Made by a program: the position numbers and the translations under genes
Notes under the pieces: generated by a model
What the model was told of the DNA's origin: nothing
Seen by the model: only the letters and a program-made list of their open reading frames with translations
Databases searched by the model: none
Assembly: GCF_001412535.1 (NCBI RefSeq)
Contig: NZ_CP011774.1
Span: 615,501-679,500, forward strand
Source of the DNA: Limnohabitans sp. 63ED37-2
GTDB lineage: Bacteria > Pseudomonadota > Gammaproteobacteria > Burkholderiales > Burkholderiaceae_C
Direction of reading: 5' to 3'
Length of the DNA stretch: 64,000 bases
Shown: positions 57,651-64,000 of the stretch, piece by piece
How positions within the stretch are numbered: the first letter of the stretch is position 1
How the letters are laid out: every line of letters starts with the position of its first letter

Positions 57651-59175
57651 GCACCGCGTCGTCATCGTCGGCGCGGGCATGGGTGGCTTGTGCAGTGCCA
57701 TCGCACTTGCGCACCAAGGGCTCGATGTCACCGTGGTCGAAGCCTCGGATACACCCGGCGGCAAGGTGCACAGCCGCGAGGTGAACGGCGCCCACATCGA
57801 CAGTGGCCCCACCGTGTTCACCATGCGCTGGGTGTTCGACGACTTGCTGCGCAGCGTGGGCACCAGCGTGGAGGCCGAGATGCGCATCACGCCTCTGCAG
57901 GTGCTGGCCCGCCACTTCTGGCCCGATGGCAGTCAGCTTGATTTGTCGGCCGACGCGCGAGAGAGCGAAGCCGCCATTGCCACCTGGTCGGGTGGCGACG
58001 AAGCCCGGCGCTTTCGGGATTTTTGCAAGACCACACGTCAGCTCTACGCCACGCTTGAAGGCCCCATGATCCGCGCCCAGCGTCCCAGCATGGGTGGCTT
58101 CATGGGCGACTTGGGGTTCAAAGGCTTGGGCGTGCTGGCCCAGCTTGGCCCCATGCGCAGCCTGTGGCAGCAACTCGGCCACCAATTTACAGACCCGCGT
58201 TTGCGCCAGCTGTTTGCGCGCTACGCCACCTACTGCGGCTCATCGCCTTGGCAGTCACCCGCCACCCTCATGTTGATCGCGCAGGTCGAGATGGACGGGG
58301 TCTGGTCGGTCGAAGGCGGCATGGTCGGCATGGCTGAGGCTTTGGCGCGTGTGGCCCGCCGCCGTGGCGCGGTGTTCCGCTACCACAGCAGCTGCCAACG
58401 CATCGAGCAGCGCCAAGGCCGAGTGTGTGGTGTGCACCTGCAGTCGGGCGAATTCTTGCCAGCCGACCGCGTTATTTTTAATGGGGATGCCGCCGCTTTG
58501 CGCCAAGGCTTGTTGGGCGATGAAGTGCGCCGTGCTGTGCCAATAGAGGCGCCGCCACGCTCCTTGTCGGCCTTGACCTGGTCCATACACACTCCCGCCG
58601 ATGGCGTGGCCCTGGACCGGCACAACGTGTTTTTCCAGAGCACCTACGCCAGCGAGTTCGAAGACATCTTTGAGCGCCAGCGCTTGCCCGCGCAGCCCAC
58701 GGTCTATGTCTGTGCACAAGACCGACCCGCTGCGTTGCCCCACGGCCAAGCCGAGCGCCTGTTTTGTTTGGTCAACGCCCCCGCCTGCGGTGATGGCAGC
58801 GCAATCACCGAGGAGGCTTTAGAACAATGCCAAACGCACACCTTTCAGCACCTGAGTCAGCTGGGCCTGCACCTGCAACCCACGGTGAGCAACAGCTTGC
58901 GAACGACGCCGCAGGATTTTCATCGGCGCTTTCCGGCCAGCGGGGGAGCCCTGTACGGGCAGGCAACACACGGCTGGACCAGCATCTTCAGCCGACCTGG
59001 CTCCACCACACCCCTGCAGGGCCTGTACCTGGCGGGGGGCAGCGTGCACCCGGGACCGGGCGTGCCGATGGCGGCCTTGTCCGGGCAGCGGGCGGCAGAG
59101 GCCGTGATGGCGAGCCTCGCTTCGACCAGCACGTTCCCGACGGGGGTTACCTTTGGTGGTATGTCGACGCCATGA
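57643..59175 (+). CDS. crtD: Methoxyneurosporene/hydroxyneurosporene dehydrogenase CrtD
   Basis: 510-residue CrtI-type flavin desaturase. The N-terminal dinucleotide motif is IVGAGMGGLCSAIAL near residue 8, and the C-terminal FAD-family segment GLYLAGGSVHPGPGVPMA near residue 465 is intact. It introduces the 3,4-double bond in spheroidene-type carotenoids. Its final codons overlap the crtC reading frame, and its last 20 residues read as a shadow of the crtC N-terminus (RFDQHVPDGGY). Confidence 0.9.
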   Translation: MSEHRVVIVGAGMGGLCSAIALAHQGLDVTVVEASDTPGGKVHSREVNGAHIDSGPTVFTMRWVFDDLLRSVGTSVEAEMRITPLQVLARHFWPDGSQLDLSADARESEAAIATWSGGDEARRFRDFCKTTRQLYATLEGPMIRAQRPSMGGFMGDLGFKGLGVLAQLGPMRSLWQQLGHQFTDPRLRQLFARYATYCGSSPWQSPATLMLIAQVEMDGVWSVEGGMVGMAEALARVARRRGAVFRYHSSCQRIEQRQGRVCGVHLQSGEFLPADRVIFNGDAAALRQGLLGDEVRRAVPIEAPPRSLSALTWSIHTPADGVALDRHNVFFQSTYASEFEDIFERQRLPAQPTVYVCAQDRPAALPHGQAERLFCLVNAPACGDGSAITEEALEQCQTHTFQHLSQLGLHLQPTVSNSLRTTPQDFHRRFPASGGALYGQATHGWTSIFSRPGSTTPLQGLYLAGGSVHPGPGVPMAALSGQRAAEAVMASLASTSTFPTGVTFGGMSTP

Positions 59176-60035
59176 GTGACGACGGCCAACATGGCATCAC
59201 CCTCATTGCCTTTGTCGGCAGTGTGTTCTCGCCCTATTACGCCTGGGCGCGTGGGCGCGGCACGGCCCATGCCGACAACCACTGCGCCCTGAACGTGGCC
59301 ATCTACAGCAAAGGCCAGGGCCGCTGGGCCATGACCGAGCGCGGCCAGCGCCACTGCGCCCGCAGCGCCCGCCAGTTCACCATCGGCCCGAGCCAACTGA
59401 GCTGGGACGGCGACTGCCTGACCATCGACATCGATGAGGTGTGTGTGCCCATTCCGCGCCGCGTTCGCGGCCGCATCAAGCTGTGGCCGCAGCAGTTGTT
59501 TGGCTACTCCACACCGCTCGATGTGAATGCCCAGCACCGCTGGGGCCCACTGGCACCCAGCTCGCGCATCGAGGTGGACCTGAATGCCCCCGATCTGAAA
59601 TGGCAAGGCCACGCGTATCTGGATTCCAACGAAGGCGACGAGCCGGTGGACCGGGGTTTTCACACCTGGGATTGGTCGCGAGCCCGCACACGCGATGGCA
59701 GCACCGTGGTGTTTTACGACATGCAAGCACCCGGCACCGAAGACCGCGTGCTCTCGCTGCGCTTCACGCCACATGGCACGGTCGAGCCCATCGCCACCCC
59801 CCCGGCGCAGCGCCTGTCCAAGACCGGTTGGCGCATCGACCGCCGCATGCGAAGCTCGCAACCCGTGCGTGTGCACGAACAACTCGAAGACACGCCCTTT
59901 TACCAGCGTGCCTTGCTGCAATTTGATCACGCAGGCGAGCCTTTGCTTGCCTTTCACGAAACCCTGTCGGTGCCGCGTTTGGTGTCACCGGTGGTTCAAG
60001 CCATGCTGCCTTGGCGCATGCCACGGCGGGCTTGA
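59172..60035 (+). CDS. crtC: Carotenoid 1,2-hydratase (hydroxyneurosporene synthase) CrtC
   Basis: 287 residues from ATG 59172, the only good start: it overlaps the crtD stop by 4 nt (ATGA). Signature FVGSVFSPYYAWARG near residue 15 and FHTWDWSRA near residue 165. However, the conserved N-terminus of the family (RFDQHVPDGGYLWWYVDAM) lies upstream of this ATG in the same frame, inside crtD, with no ATG/GTG/TTG before it until 58827 (a 402-residue version, similar to the length reported for the Rubrivivax enzyme). Both start models are possible. The enzyme adds water to the 1,2-double bond of neurosporene or lycopene. Confidence 0.85.
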   Translation: MSDDGQHGITLIAFVGSVFSPYYAWARGRGTAHADNHCALNVAIYSKGQGRWAMTERGQRHCARSARQFTIGPSQLSWDGDCLTIDIDEVCVPIPRRVRGRIKLWPQQLFGYSTPLDVNAQHRWGPLAPSSRIEVDLNAPDLKWQGHAYLDSNEGDEPVDRGFHTWDWSRARTRDGSTVVFYDMQAPGTEDRVLSLRFTPHGTVEPIATPPAQRLSKTGWRIDRRMRSSQPVRVHEQLEDTPFYQRALLQFDHAGEPLLAFHETLSVPRLVSPVVQAMLPWRMPRRA

Positions 60036-60036
60036 G

Positions 60037-60147
60037 ATGAACACCCTTGAATCTGCTTTCAAGGCAACCCCATTCCTGGCCGTGGTGGCCATGAATAGCC
60101 CTCGTGCGGGCCGTGCACGTCTTCTGCAAGGAGAAAACTATGTCTAA
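60037..60147 (+). CDS. 36-residue leader-type ORF before pucB
   Basis: ATG 60037 one base after the crtC stop; TAA 60145-60147 overlaps the pucB start by 8 nt. Ala/Phe-rich with no recognised domain. It may only serve to couple translation of pucB to crtC; production of a stable peptide is uncertain. Confidence 0.3.
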   Translation: MNTLESAFKATPFLAVVAMNSPRAGRARLLQGENYV

Positions 60148-60292
60148 CTCAGACAAAGTCTGGCCAACGGGACTGACCGAGGCCGAATCGGAAGAGATTC
60201 ACCGCAATCTCATCCAGGGTACGCAGATTTTCGGCATGATTGCCGCATTTGCCCATCTGCTGGCCTACATCTATTCACCCTGGCTCAAGTAA
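60140..60292 (+). CDS. pucB: LH2 antenna beta polypeptide PucB
   Basis: 50-residue LH2 beta chain. ATG 60140 follows AAGGAGAAAACT. The N-terminal part reads VWPTGLTEAESEEIH with His21, and the B850-type ligand is His39 in AAFAHLLAYIYSPWLK. At residue 29 it has Gln (GTQIF) where most LH2 beta chains, including Rhodoblastus acidophilus and Rubrivivax forms, have Arg (GTRVF). That Arg hydrogen-bonds the B800 acetyl group, so B800 may be tuned or lost. Confidence 0.93.
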   Translation: MSNSDKVWPTGLTEAESEEIHRNLIQGTQIFGMIAAFAHLLAYIYSPWLK

Positions 60293-60304
60293 AGGAGACT
60301 CATC

Positions 60305-60499
60305 ATGATCTACTCGAAAATGTGGTGTGTGGTGAAACCTTCGGTGGGTATTCCGGTGTTCATTGCGGCTGTGGCGATCTCGTCGTTCAGCGTGCATTTG
60401 GCCCTGACAACCAACACCACCTGGGTGAAAAGCTTCCTGAACGGTGGTACCAAAGTGGTCGCTGCGGCGCCTTCTGCGGATGCTGCGGTGAAGAAGTAA
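60305..60499 (+). CDS. pucA: LH2 antenna alpha polypeptide PucA with Phe44-Leu45
   Basis: 64-residue LH2 alpha chain: MIYSKMWCVVKPSVGIPVF start, BChl ligand His31 in VHLALTTNTTW, and C-terminal Ala/Lys tail. Numbering matches Rhodoblastus acidophilus exactly from Met1 to Gly48. At the two positions that tune the B850 acetyl groups (44 and 45, Tyr-Trp or Tyr-Tyr in B800-850), it has Phe44-Leu45, as in the B800-820 (LH3) complexes. A blue-shifted band is therefore predicted. It is 12 nt after pucB. Confidence 0.93.
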   Translation: MIYSKMWCVVKPSVGIPVFIAAVAISSFSVHLALTTNTTWVKSFLNGGTKVVAAAPSADAAVKK

Positions 60500-60518
60500 A
60501 GGGTGAAAGGCCGAACGG

Positions 60519-60538
60519 CCAGGCGCGCAAGCGCCTGG
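60519..60538 (+). other. Hairpin between pucA and pucC
   Basis: CCAGGCGC-gcaa-GCGCCTGG, an 8-base-pair stem with a GNRA-type loop, followed by TCTTTCTCTT. It lies 20 nt after pucA and would act as an attenuator/stabiliser that keeps antenna mRNA above pucC. Confidence 0.65.
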
Positions 60539-60553
60539 TCTTTCTCTTGACTT

Positions 60554-61951
60554 ATGAACACCACCAAAAATCGCAGCAACTGGGGCATGGCTTTGGCCAG
60601 TTGGGGTCCCCGGTTTCTACCTTTTGCCGACGCCGCCAGCGATGATTTGCCGCTGTCGCGTTTGCTGCGCTTGTCGCTGTTTCAAATTTCTGTCGGCATG
60701 GCCATGGTCATGTTGGTGGGCACCCTTAACCGCGTGATGATTGTGGAACTCAAAGTCTCCGCCACGCTGGTGTCCTTCATGGTGGCCTTGCCCTTGCTCA
60801 TTGCGCCTTTGCGCGCACTCATTGGTTTTCGCTCGGACAACCACCGCTCGCAACTGGGCTGGCGGCGTGTGCCCTACATCTGGATGGGCAGTCTGCTGCA
60901 GTTTGGTGGCTTTTCGATCATGCCCTTTGCACTCTTGGTTCTCGCCGGCGCTGGGCAAGCCAGCCAGGCCCCGGCCTGGGTTGGCCAGTTGGGCGCCGCA
61001 GGCGCGTTTTTGTTGGTGGGCCTGGGCATGCACACCGTGCAAACCGCAGGCCTGGCCTTGGCCACCGACCTGGCCCCGCCCGAGCGCCAGCCTCAGGTGG
61101 TGGGTCTCATGTATGTGATGCAACTGATCGGCATGATTGGCAGCGCCTTGGTGCTGGGCTATTTGCTGCACGATTACAGCCCCGGCCAATTGATTCGTGT
61201 GGTGCAGGCTGTGGCGGTGACCACACTGGTCCTGAATGTGGTCGCGCTCTGGAAGCAAGAGCCGCGCAGCCGTCTGCGCAAACCCGGCACGCCCATCGAA
61301 CACACCTTCGCGCAAGCCTGGCAACTGTTTTGCCAAGGGCCCAACACTTTGCGCCGCTTGTTGGCGGTGGGTTTGGGCACCATGGCCTTCACCATGGAAG
61401 ACGTGTTGCTCGAGCCCTATGGTGGCGAGATTTTGCACATGAGCGTGTCCACCACCACGCTGCTCTCGGCCACTTTGGCGCTGGGCGGTCTGCTAGGTTT
61501 TGCTTGGGCTTCACGCGTGTTGGGGCGCGGTGGCGACGCCTACCGCATGTCCGGCTGGGGGGCCTGGGTGGGTTTGCCTGCCTTCGCCTGCGTCATTGCT
61601 TCTGGCCCTCTGGCCATGCCCGCCTTGTTTGTGCTGGGCATTTTCTTGATTGGCTTAGGGGGCGGTTTGTTTGCACACGGCACCCTCACGGCCACCATGC
61701 AGCTGGCCCCACCGGGACAGATCGGTTTGGCCATGGGCGCCTGGGGCGCTGTGCAGGCCACCGCCGCAGGTATCGGCATGGCCGCAGGCGGCTTGGTGCG
61801 TGATGGCGTGGGCTTGATCAGCAGCCCGGTCATGGGTTACTCGGCCGTTTACGTCCTTGAGATCCTCTTGCTGGGCATGACCCTGTGGGCCATGGGACCT
61901 TTGCTGCGATCTGCGCCCGCTGCTGTACGTCCGCCCGGCATCTCTGCATAA
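60554..61951 (+). CDS. pucC: PucC-type antenna assembly protein (MFS family)
   Basis: 465-residue membrane protein of the PucC/LhaA family, about 12 spans, required for LH assembly and bacteriochlorophyll delivery. Family motifs: LLRLSLFQISVGMAMVMLVGTLNRVMIVEL near residue 38 and LIGFRSDNHRSQLGWRRVPYIWMGSL near residue 92. Start ATG 60554 is downstream of the hairpin. Clear PucC rather than another MFS protein, given the position after pucBA. Confidence 0.9.
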   Translation: MNTTKNRSNWGMALASWGPRFLPFADAASDDLPLSRLLRLSLFQISVGMAMVMLVGTLNRVMIVELKVSATLVSFMVALPLLIAPLRALIGFRSDNHRSQLGWRRVPYIWMGSLLQFGGFSIMPFALLVLAGAGQASQAPAWVGQLGAAGAFLLVGLGMHTVQTAGLALATDLAPPERQPQVVGLMYVMQLIGMIGSALVLGYLLHDYSPGQLIRVVQAVAVTTLVLNVVALWKQEPRSRLRKPGTPIEHTFAQAWQLFCQGPNTLRRLLAVGLGTMAFTMEDVLLEPYGGEILHMSVSTTTLLSATLALGGLLGFAWASRVLGRGGDAYRMSGWGAWVGLPAFACVIASGPLAMPALFVLGIFLIGLGGGLFAHGTLTATMQLAPPGQIGLAMGAWGAVQATAAGIGMAAGGLVRDGVGLISSPVMGYSAVYVLEILLLGMTLWAMGPLLRSAPAAVRPPGISA

Positions 61952-62000
61952 TCAATCCCCGCGCATTCCCAAGATCACCCCCGCAACCCTAGGACTCACC

Positions 62001-62096
62001 ATGGAAATCAAACACATCCTCATCATCATGTTCGTGGTTTTTGGCCTGTTCATGCTGGCCAACTGGTTCAACCGCCCCAAGCGCCCACGCAAGTAA
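62001..62096 (+). CDS. 31-residue single-TM small protein after pucC
   Basis: ORF ATG 62001 to TAA 62096: MEIKHILIIMFVVFGLFMLA followed by NWFNRPKRPRK. One span of about 17 residues (ILIIMFVVFGLFMLANW) and a strongly basic C-terminal tail, which suggests N-out/C-in topology by the positive-inside rule. It starts 49 nt after pucC and is followed by a terminator, so it is probably in the pucBAC transcript. Too short for standard calling; no family known to me. Confidence 0.55.
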   Translation: MEIKHILIIMFVVFGLFMLANWFNRPKRPRK

Positions 62097-62131
62097 AGCG
62101 CCCCGTGCCCAGGGCTTTTGCAAAAAAGCCC

Positions 62132-62171
62132 GCCCACAAAAAAGCCGCTGTGAAGCGGCTTTTTTGTGGGC
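62132..62171. terminator. Bidirectional terminator between the puc operon and the RRM gene
   Basis: Perfect 18-base arms GCCCACAAAAAAGCCGCT and AGCGGCTTTTTTGTGGGC around GTGA, with T-runs reading on both strands. It separates the small ORF after pucC and the minus-strand RRM gene. Confidence 0.92.
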
Positions 62172-62183
62172 GACTGAAACTGA

Positions 62184-62477
62184 TCAGTTGCGTGTGTCGC
62201 GGTAACCGCTGCCGTAGCCGGTGCTCGGCTCTTTGGGCTTGGAGATGTTCACCACGATCGAGCGACCGCTGACCGACATGCCGTTCAGGCCGGTGATGGC
62301 CGCTTGGGCTTCTTCCGCGCTGGACATTTCCACAAAGGCGAAACCTTTGGAGCGGCCGGTGTCGCGGTCCATCATGACTTTGGCCGACATCACGCCGCCA
62401 AACTCAGAAAAGTTTTGACGCAAGCTGGCGTCGTCGATGGTGTAGGGCAGGTTGCCCACGTAAATTTTGCTGCTCAT
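62184..62477 (-). CDS. RRM-type RNA-binding protein
   Basis: 97-residue single RRM. RNP2 is IYVGNL at residues 5-10 and RNP1 is KGFAFVEM near residue 46. Tail is short and Gly/Tyr-rich (STGYGSGYRD). Resembles small cold-responsive RNA-binding proteins. The ribosome site is GAAAGGCTC upstream of ATG 62477. A strong promoter 540 nt upstream (63014-63042) might give it a very long leader. Confidence 0.88.
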   Translation of the reverse strand: MSSKIYVGNLPYTIDDASLRQNFSEFGGVMSAKVMMDRDTGRSKGFAFVEMSSAEEAQAAITGLNGMSVSGRSIVVNISKPKEPSTGYGSGYRDTRN

Positions 62478-62596
62478 GGTTGAGCCTTTCAGAGAGGTCG
62501 CGTGGCAGCTTCAAAACGAAGCCGACATGCAGGGAAAAGCGGATTCTTGGCAGTTGCCGAGAGGCCGCAGGGAAACGCGCCAAGGGCCGTGAGGCC

Positions 62597-62974
62597 TTAA
62601 CGCATTTGTTCGGAGCTGGGGCTGTTTTGCAGCCAATCGCGCGTGGTGTCGAGGACGCGGCGCGCAGCATGTTGGGTGAAAGCACAAGCCGTGTGGTGCA
62701 GGGCGGGCATCAGGTCCAGGCCTTGCAGAGCAGGGCGGGCCTGACGCAAAGCCGTGGCAGCGGTTGTTCGGCCAAGGCCGGTGCAAAAAGGGTGTGTCGA
62801 GGGCAAAGCGACCGGGGAGCCCGTGCGGGTGGTAATCGGGGAAATCAAAATCAATCGAGTCGCAAACCATCCAGGGGCTTGCGCAGAGCTGTGAGAAAAA
62901 TGCCGAGACCTGCAGCTCAACAGGAGATGGTGTTCGAAGTCAATCGATGCTTGTGCAGACGCCTTGTGAGCCAT
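62597..62974 (-). CDS. Doubtful 125-residue ORF downstream of the 63 kb promoter
   Basis: Open frame of 125 codons directly below the consensus promoter. The C-terminal third (ALQGLDLMPALHHTACAFTQ, then RRVLDTTRDWLQNS) looks weakly helical and could be coding; the rest is low in hydrophobics and resembles out-of-frame translation. No family recognised. It may be a remnant. Confidence 0.2.
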   Translation of the reverse strand: MAHKASAQASIDFEHHLLLSCRSRHFSHSSAQAPGWFATRLILISPITTRTGSPVALPSTHPFCTGLGRTTAATALRQARPALQGLDLMPALHHTACAFTQHAARRVLDTTRDWLQNSPSSEQMR

Positions 62975-63013
62975 CTGCTTGTTGCTTACGCGGGTGTCGC
63001 AAAACAAGATGAC

Positions 63014-63042
63014 ATTATATTTCCGAATGAAATAAAAGTCAA
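63014..63042 (-). promoter_or_regulatory. Consensus sigma-70 promoter facing the RRM gene
   Basis: Minus-strand -35 TTGACT (63037-63042) and perfect -10 TATAAT (63014-63019) with 17-bp spacing, flanked by A/T runs upstream (UP-element-like). Start expected near 63007. Nearest certain gene on that strand is the RRM gene 530 nt downstream. Confidence 0.7.
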
Positions 63043-63160
63043 ATTTTTTATTTCCAACAGTTTGAAAGACGTTAAGGTCTGTTCACCACGTGGCGCACCA
63101 AGAAGAGCGACAGCACTCAAATGGTCAGGCCGATTGGCGCGTCCAGCACTTGATTGGCAT

Positions 63161-63604
63161 TCAACCCGCAGGCAGCCGAATCGGCTGCCCCATTTCCAAC
63201 AAGTCCAGCACCTGCTGCATGACCTGCGGGCCTGAGGCGGAGTAGGGGTCGAAGTCGGGGTGGTGCAACCGCACCATGGGATCGTCCACCGACAGGTGCA
63301 CCAGCGCCATGGACCATTGGCTAAAGCGGCGTTCGTGGATTTCTTCGTAGTGCAGGATTTCCACGTCCTGGTGGCGTGTGTCGGCGCTGATGCGGCTGTA
63401 CAAGGCATTCACGCGGCTGCGTTCGCCCTCAATCACCTGAAAGAAAAAGCCTTGACCTTGGCACAGCACCCCGGTGATGCCTTGCGCGGGGTTGTTGGCT
63501 TGCGCTTGCGCCAGGATGGTGGTGGTCATCGTGGTGGTTTGTGGGCCAACGGCGCGGCTCACGTACAGCAGGCGCACATTGATGCTGTGGCTGGGCACCC
63601 TCAT
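63161..63604 (-). CDS. BLUF-domain blue-light sensor
   Basis: 147-residue short BLUF protein. All key photocycle residues align to AppA with a constant offset of 7: Tyr14 (Y21), Asn38 (N45), Gln56 (Q63), Trp97 (W104) and Met99 (M106). So flavin binding and light response are expected. The BLUF domain covers about residues 9-102, then a C-terminal helical cap with no effector domain. ATG 63604 overlaps the crtB stop by 4 nt (ATGA), so it is co-translated with phytoene synthase. A perfect dyad GGCAGCCG-aat-CGGCTGCC (63171-63189) lies in its last codons. Its partner (perhaps a PpsR/AppA-like regulator) is not in the window. Confidence 0.9.
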   Translation of the reverse strand: MRVPSHSINVRLLYVSRAVGPQTTTMTTTILAQAQANNPAQGITGVLCQGQGFFFQVIEGERSRVNALYSRISADTRHQDVEILHYEEIHERRFSQWSMALVHLSVDDPMVRLHHPDFDPYSASGPQVMQQVLDLLEMGQPIRLPAG

Positions 63605-64000
63605 GGGTTTTGACGCAGTGCGTTGCGGTCCAGGCGCTCGGTTTCGCGGCGCTCAAACAAGTTCAGCATCCAGGCCACGCGCTGGGGCATGGCCCGGTTT
63701 GGAAAGTACGCTTTGTTGCCGGTTTGCTGGGCGGCGTCGCGGCAGCCTTGCACCAGGCCCACGATGGCGGCCAGTGGCGCGGGGCTGTGGTCGGCCACTC
63801 GGATCCAGTGCACCTGGGTCCAGGCGCTGGCCAGCAGCATGAGCTTGCGCGTGGTGCTGACCACCGTGCGTTTGTTCACCGAGTCCAGGCCTTCGCGGCG
63901 CAGCTGATGGCCGATTTCGGCGTAGATCATGCTGGCCGCGCAAATGGCGGCGCGACAGTCGGGCGGCAGGGCGGCAATGCCCGAATGTGCTTGTTTGTAG
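63601..64000 (-). CDS. crtB: Phytoene synthase CrtB, C-terminal part
   Basis: The frame is open to the right edge (base 64000), so about 132 C-terminal residues are seen. Segment SGIAALPPDCRAAICAASMIYAE opens the visible part and is typical of the CrtB C-terminal helices; VSTTRKLMLLASAW follows. The synthase active-site Asp motifs lie outside the window. It joins two geranylgeranyl diphosphates to phytoene; crtI may lie beyond the edge. The stop overlaps the BLUF start. Confidence 0.85.
   Translation of the reverse strand, partial: YKQAHSGIAALPPDCRAAICAASMIYAEIGHQLRREGLDSVNKRTVVSTTRKLMLLASAWTQVHWIRVADHSPAPLAAIVGLVQGCRDAAQQTGNKAYFPNRAMPQRVAWMLNLFERRETERLDRNALRQNP

Larger units (their letters stand above)
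62478..63160. other. 683-base stretch without a convincing gene
   Basis: Between the RRM start and the BLUF stop. It holds a consensus minus-strand promoter (63014-63042) and an AT-rich patch at 63000-63070. The only ORF downstream of the promoter is 62597-62974 on the minus strand (125 residues, ATG 62974). It has many His/Pro/Thr/Arg, no known domain, and no clear ribosome site. A long mRNA leader, a small RNA, or a decayed gene would all fit. No rRNA or tRNA shape is visible. Confidence 0.5.

Noticed and set aside
63171..63189. Terminator at the BLUF gene end
   Set aside because: The dyad GGCAGCCG/CGGCTGCC lies inside the coding part and has no T-run on the minus strand.
62480..63235. 251-codon open frame on the plus strand
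   Set aside because: Antisense to the RRM leader and the BLUF gene; Arg/Ser-rich without domain, runs through a strong minus-strand promoter.
1..64000. CRISPR arrays, insertion sequences, prophage, tRNA or rRNA genes
   Set aside because: No regularly spaced repeats, transposase, integrase or RNA gene shapes were seen on reading both strands.

Overview
The window is a high-GC bacterial chromosome segment that reads as a betaproteobacterium of the Comamonadaceae type (Limnohabitans/Rhodoferax-like). Evidence is the dense arrangement of genes with 4-nt stop/start overlaps, the beta-oxidation and terpenoid-type acyl-CoA gene sets, and a photosynthesis gene cluster in the order crtE-crtF-bchC-bchX-bchY-bchZ-pufB-(orf74)-pufA-pufL-pufM-pufC-crtA-crtD-crtC-pucB-pucA-pucC with a tetraheme PufC. 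The genus is inference. No rRNA, tRNA, CRISPR array or insertion sequence was seen.

Layout. 1-6.2 kb: a Liv-type ABC importer (livH partial, livM, livG, livF, substrate-binding protein) wrapped around an acyl-CoA ligase. 6.4-9.8 kb: a TerC-family membrane protein behind a structured leader, a NhaR-like LysR regulator and an MFS transporter. 9.8-19.3 kb: one tightly overlapping minus-strand operon headed by a TetR regulator that matches the Pseudomonas atu (acyclic terpene/citronellol) gene set in content: SDR, carboxyltransferase, acyl-CoA dehydrogenase, hydratase, biotin carboxylase, second dehydrogenase. An AlkC-like DNA glycosylase is inserted in its middle. 19.4-24.1 kb: a beta-oxidation set (acyl-CoA dehydrogenase divergent from thiolase and FadB-like fusion). 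24.2-32.4 kb: an accessory defence island, all on the minus strand. It holds a type I restriction-modification system whose hsdM carries one frameshift, an XRE/ImmA + PIN toxin-antitoxin pair, an HTH-nucleotidyltransferase protein with a well-formed promoter/operator, and a low-GC SLATT-type membrane protein. 32.5-45.6 kb: housekeeping and light-stress genes (OsmC-YcaO protein, EamA transporter, fatty acid hydroxylase, DASH cryptochrome, second photolyase-like protein, Rrf2 regulator, DUF2237, TauE/SafE, quinone-reductase-like MDR, MsbA-like ABC exporter).

45.6-62.1 kb is the photosynthesis cluster. Its crtE promoter has a near-consensus -35/-10 whose -35 box is the right half of a TGT-N12-ACA (PpsR/CrtJ) box. 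A second box lies just downstream, and a third overlaps the crtF stop in front of bchC. The gene products make geranylgeranyl diphosphate, the spheroidene/spheroidenone branch of carotenoids, chlorin reduction to bacteriochlorophyll a, LH1, the type II reaction centre with its cytochrome, LH2 and its assembly factor. 62.1-64 kb holds an RRM RNA-binding protein, a BLUF blue-light sensor translationally coupled to crtB (phytoene synthase, cut by the window end), and a 680-base stretch with a consensus promoter but no convincing gene.

Most notable: a 74-residue single-membrane-span protein encoded between pufB and pufA, with a PufX-like layout but no recognised family; an LH2 alpha chain carrying Phe44-Leu45, the pair found in blue-shifted B800-820 antennae; a BLUF gene fused by a 4-nt overlap to crtB; a 31-residue membrane ORF after pucC; and a DNA glycosylase inside a terpenoid-acid operon.
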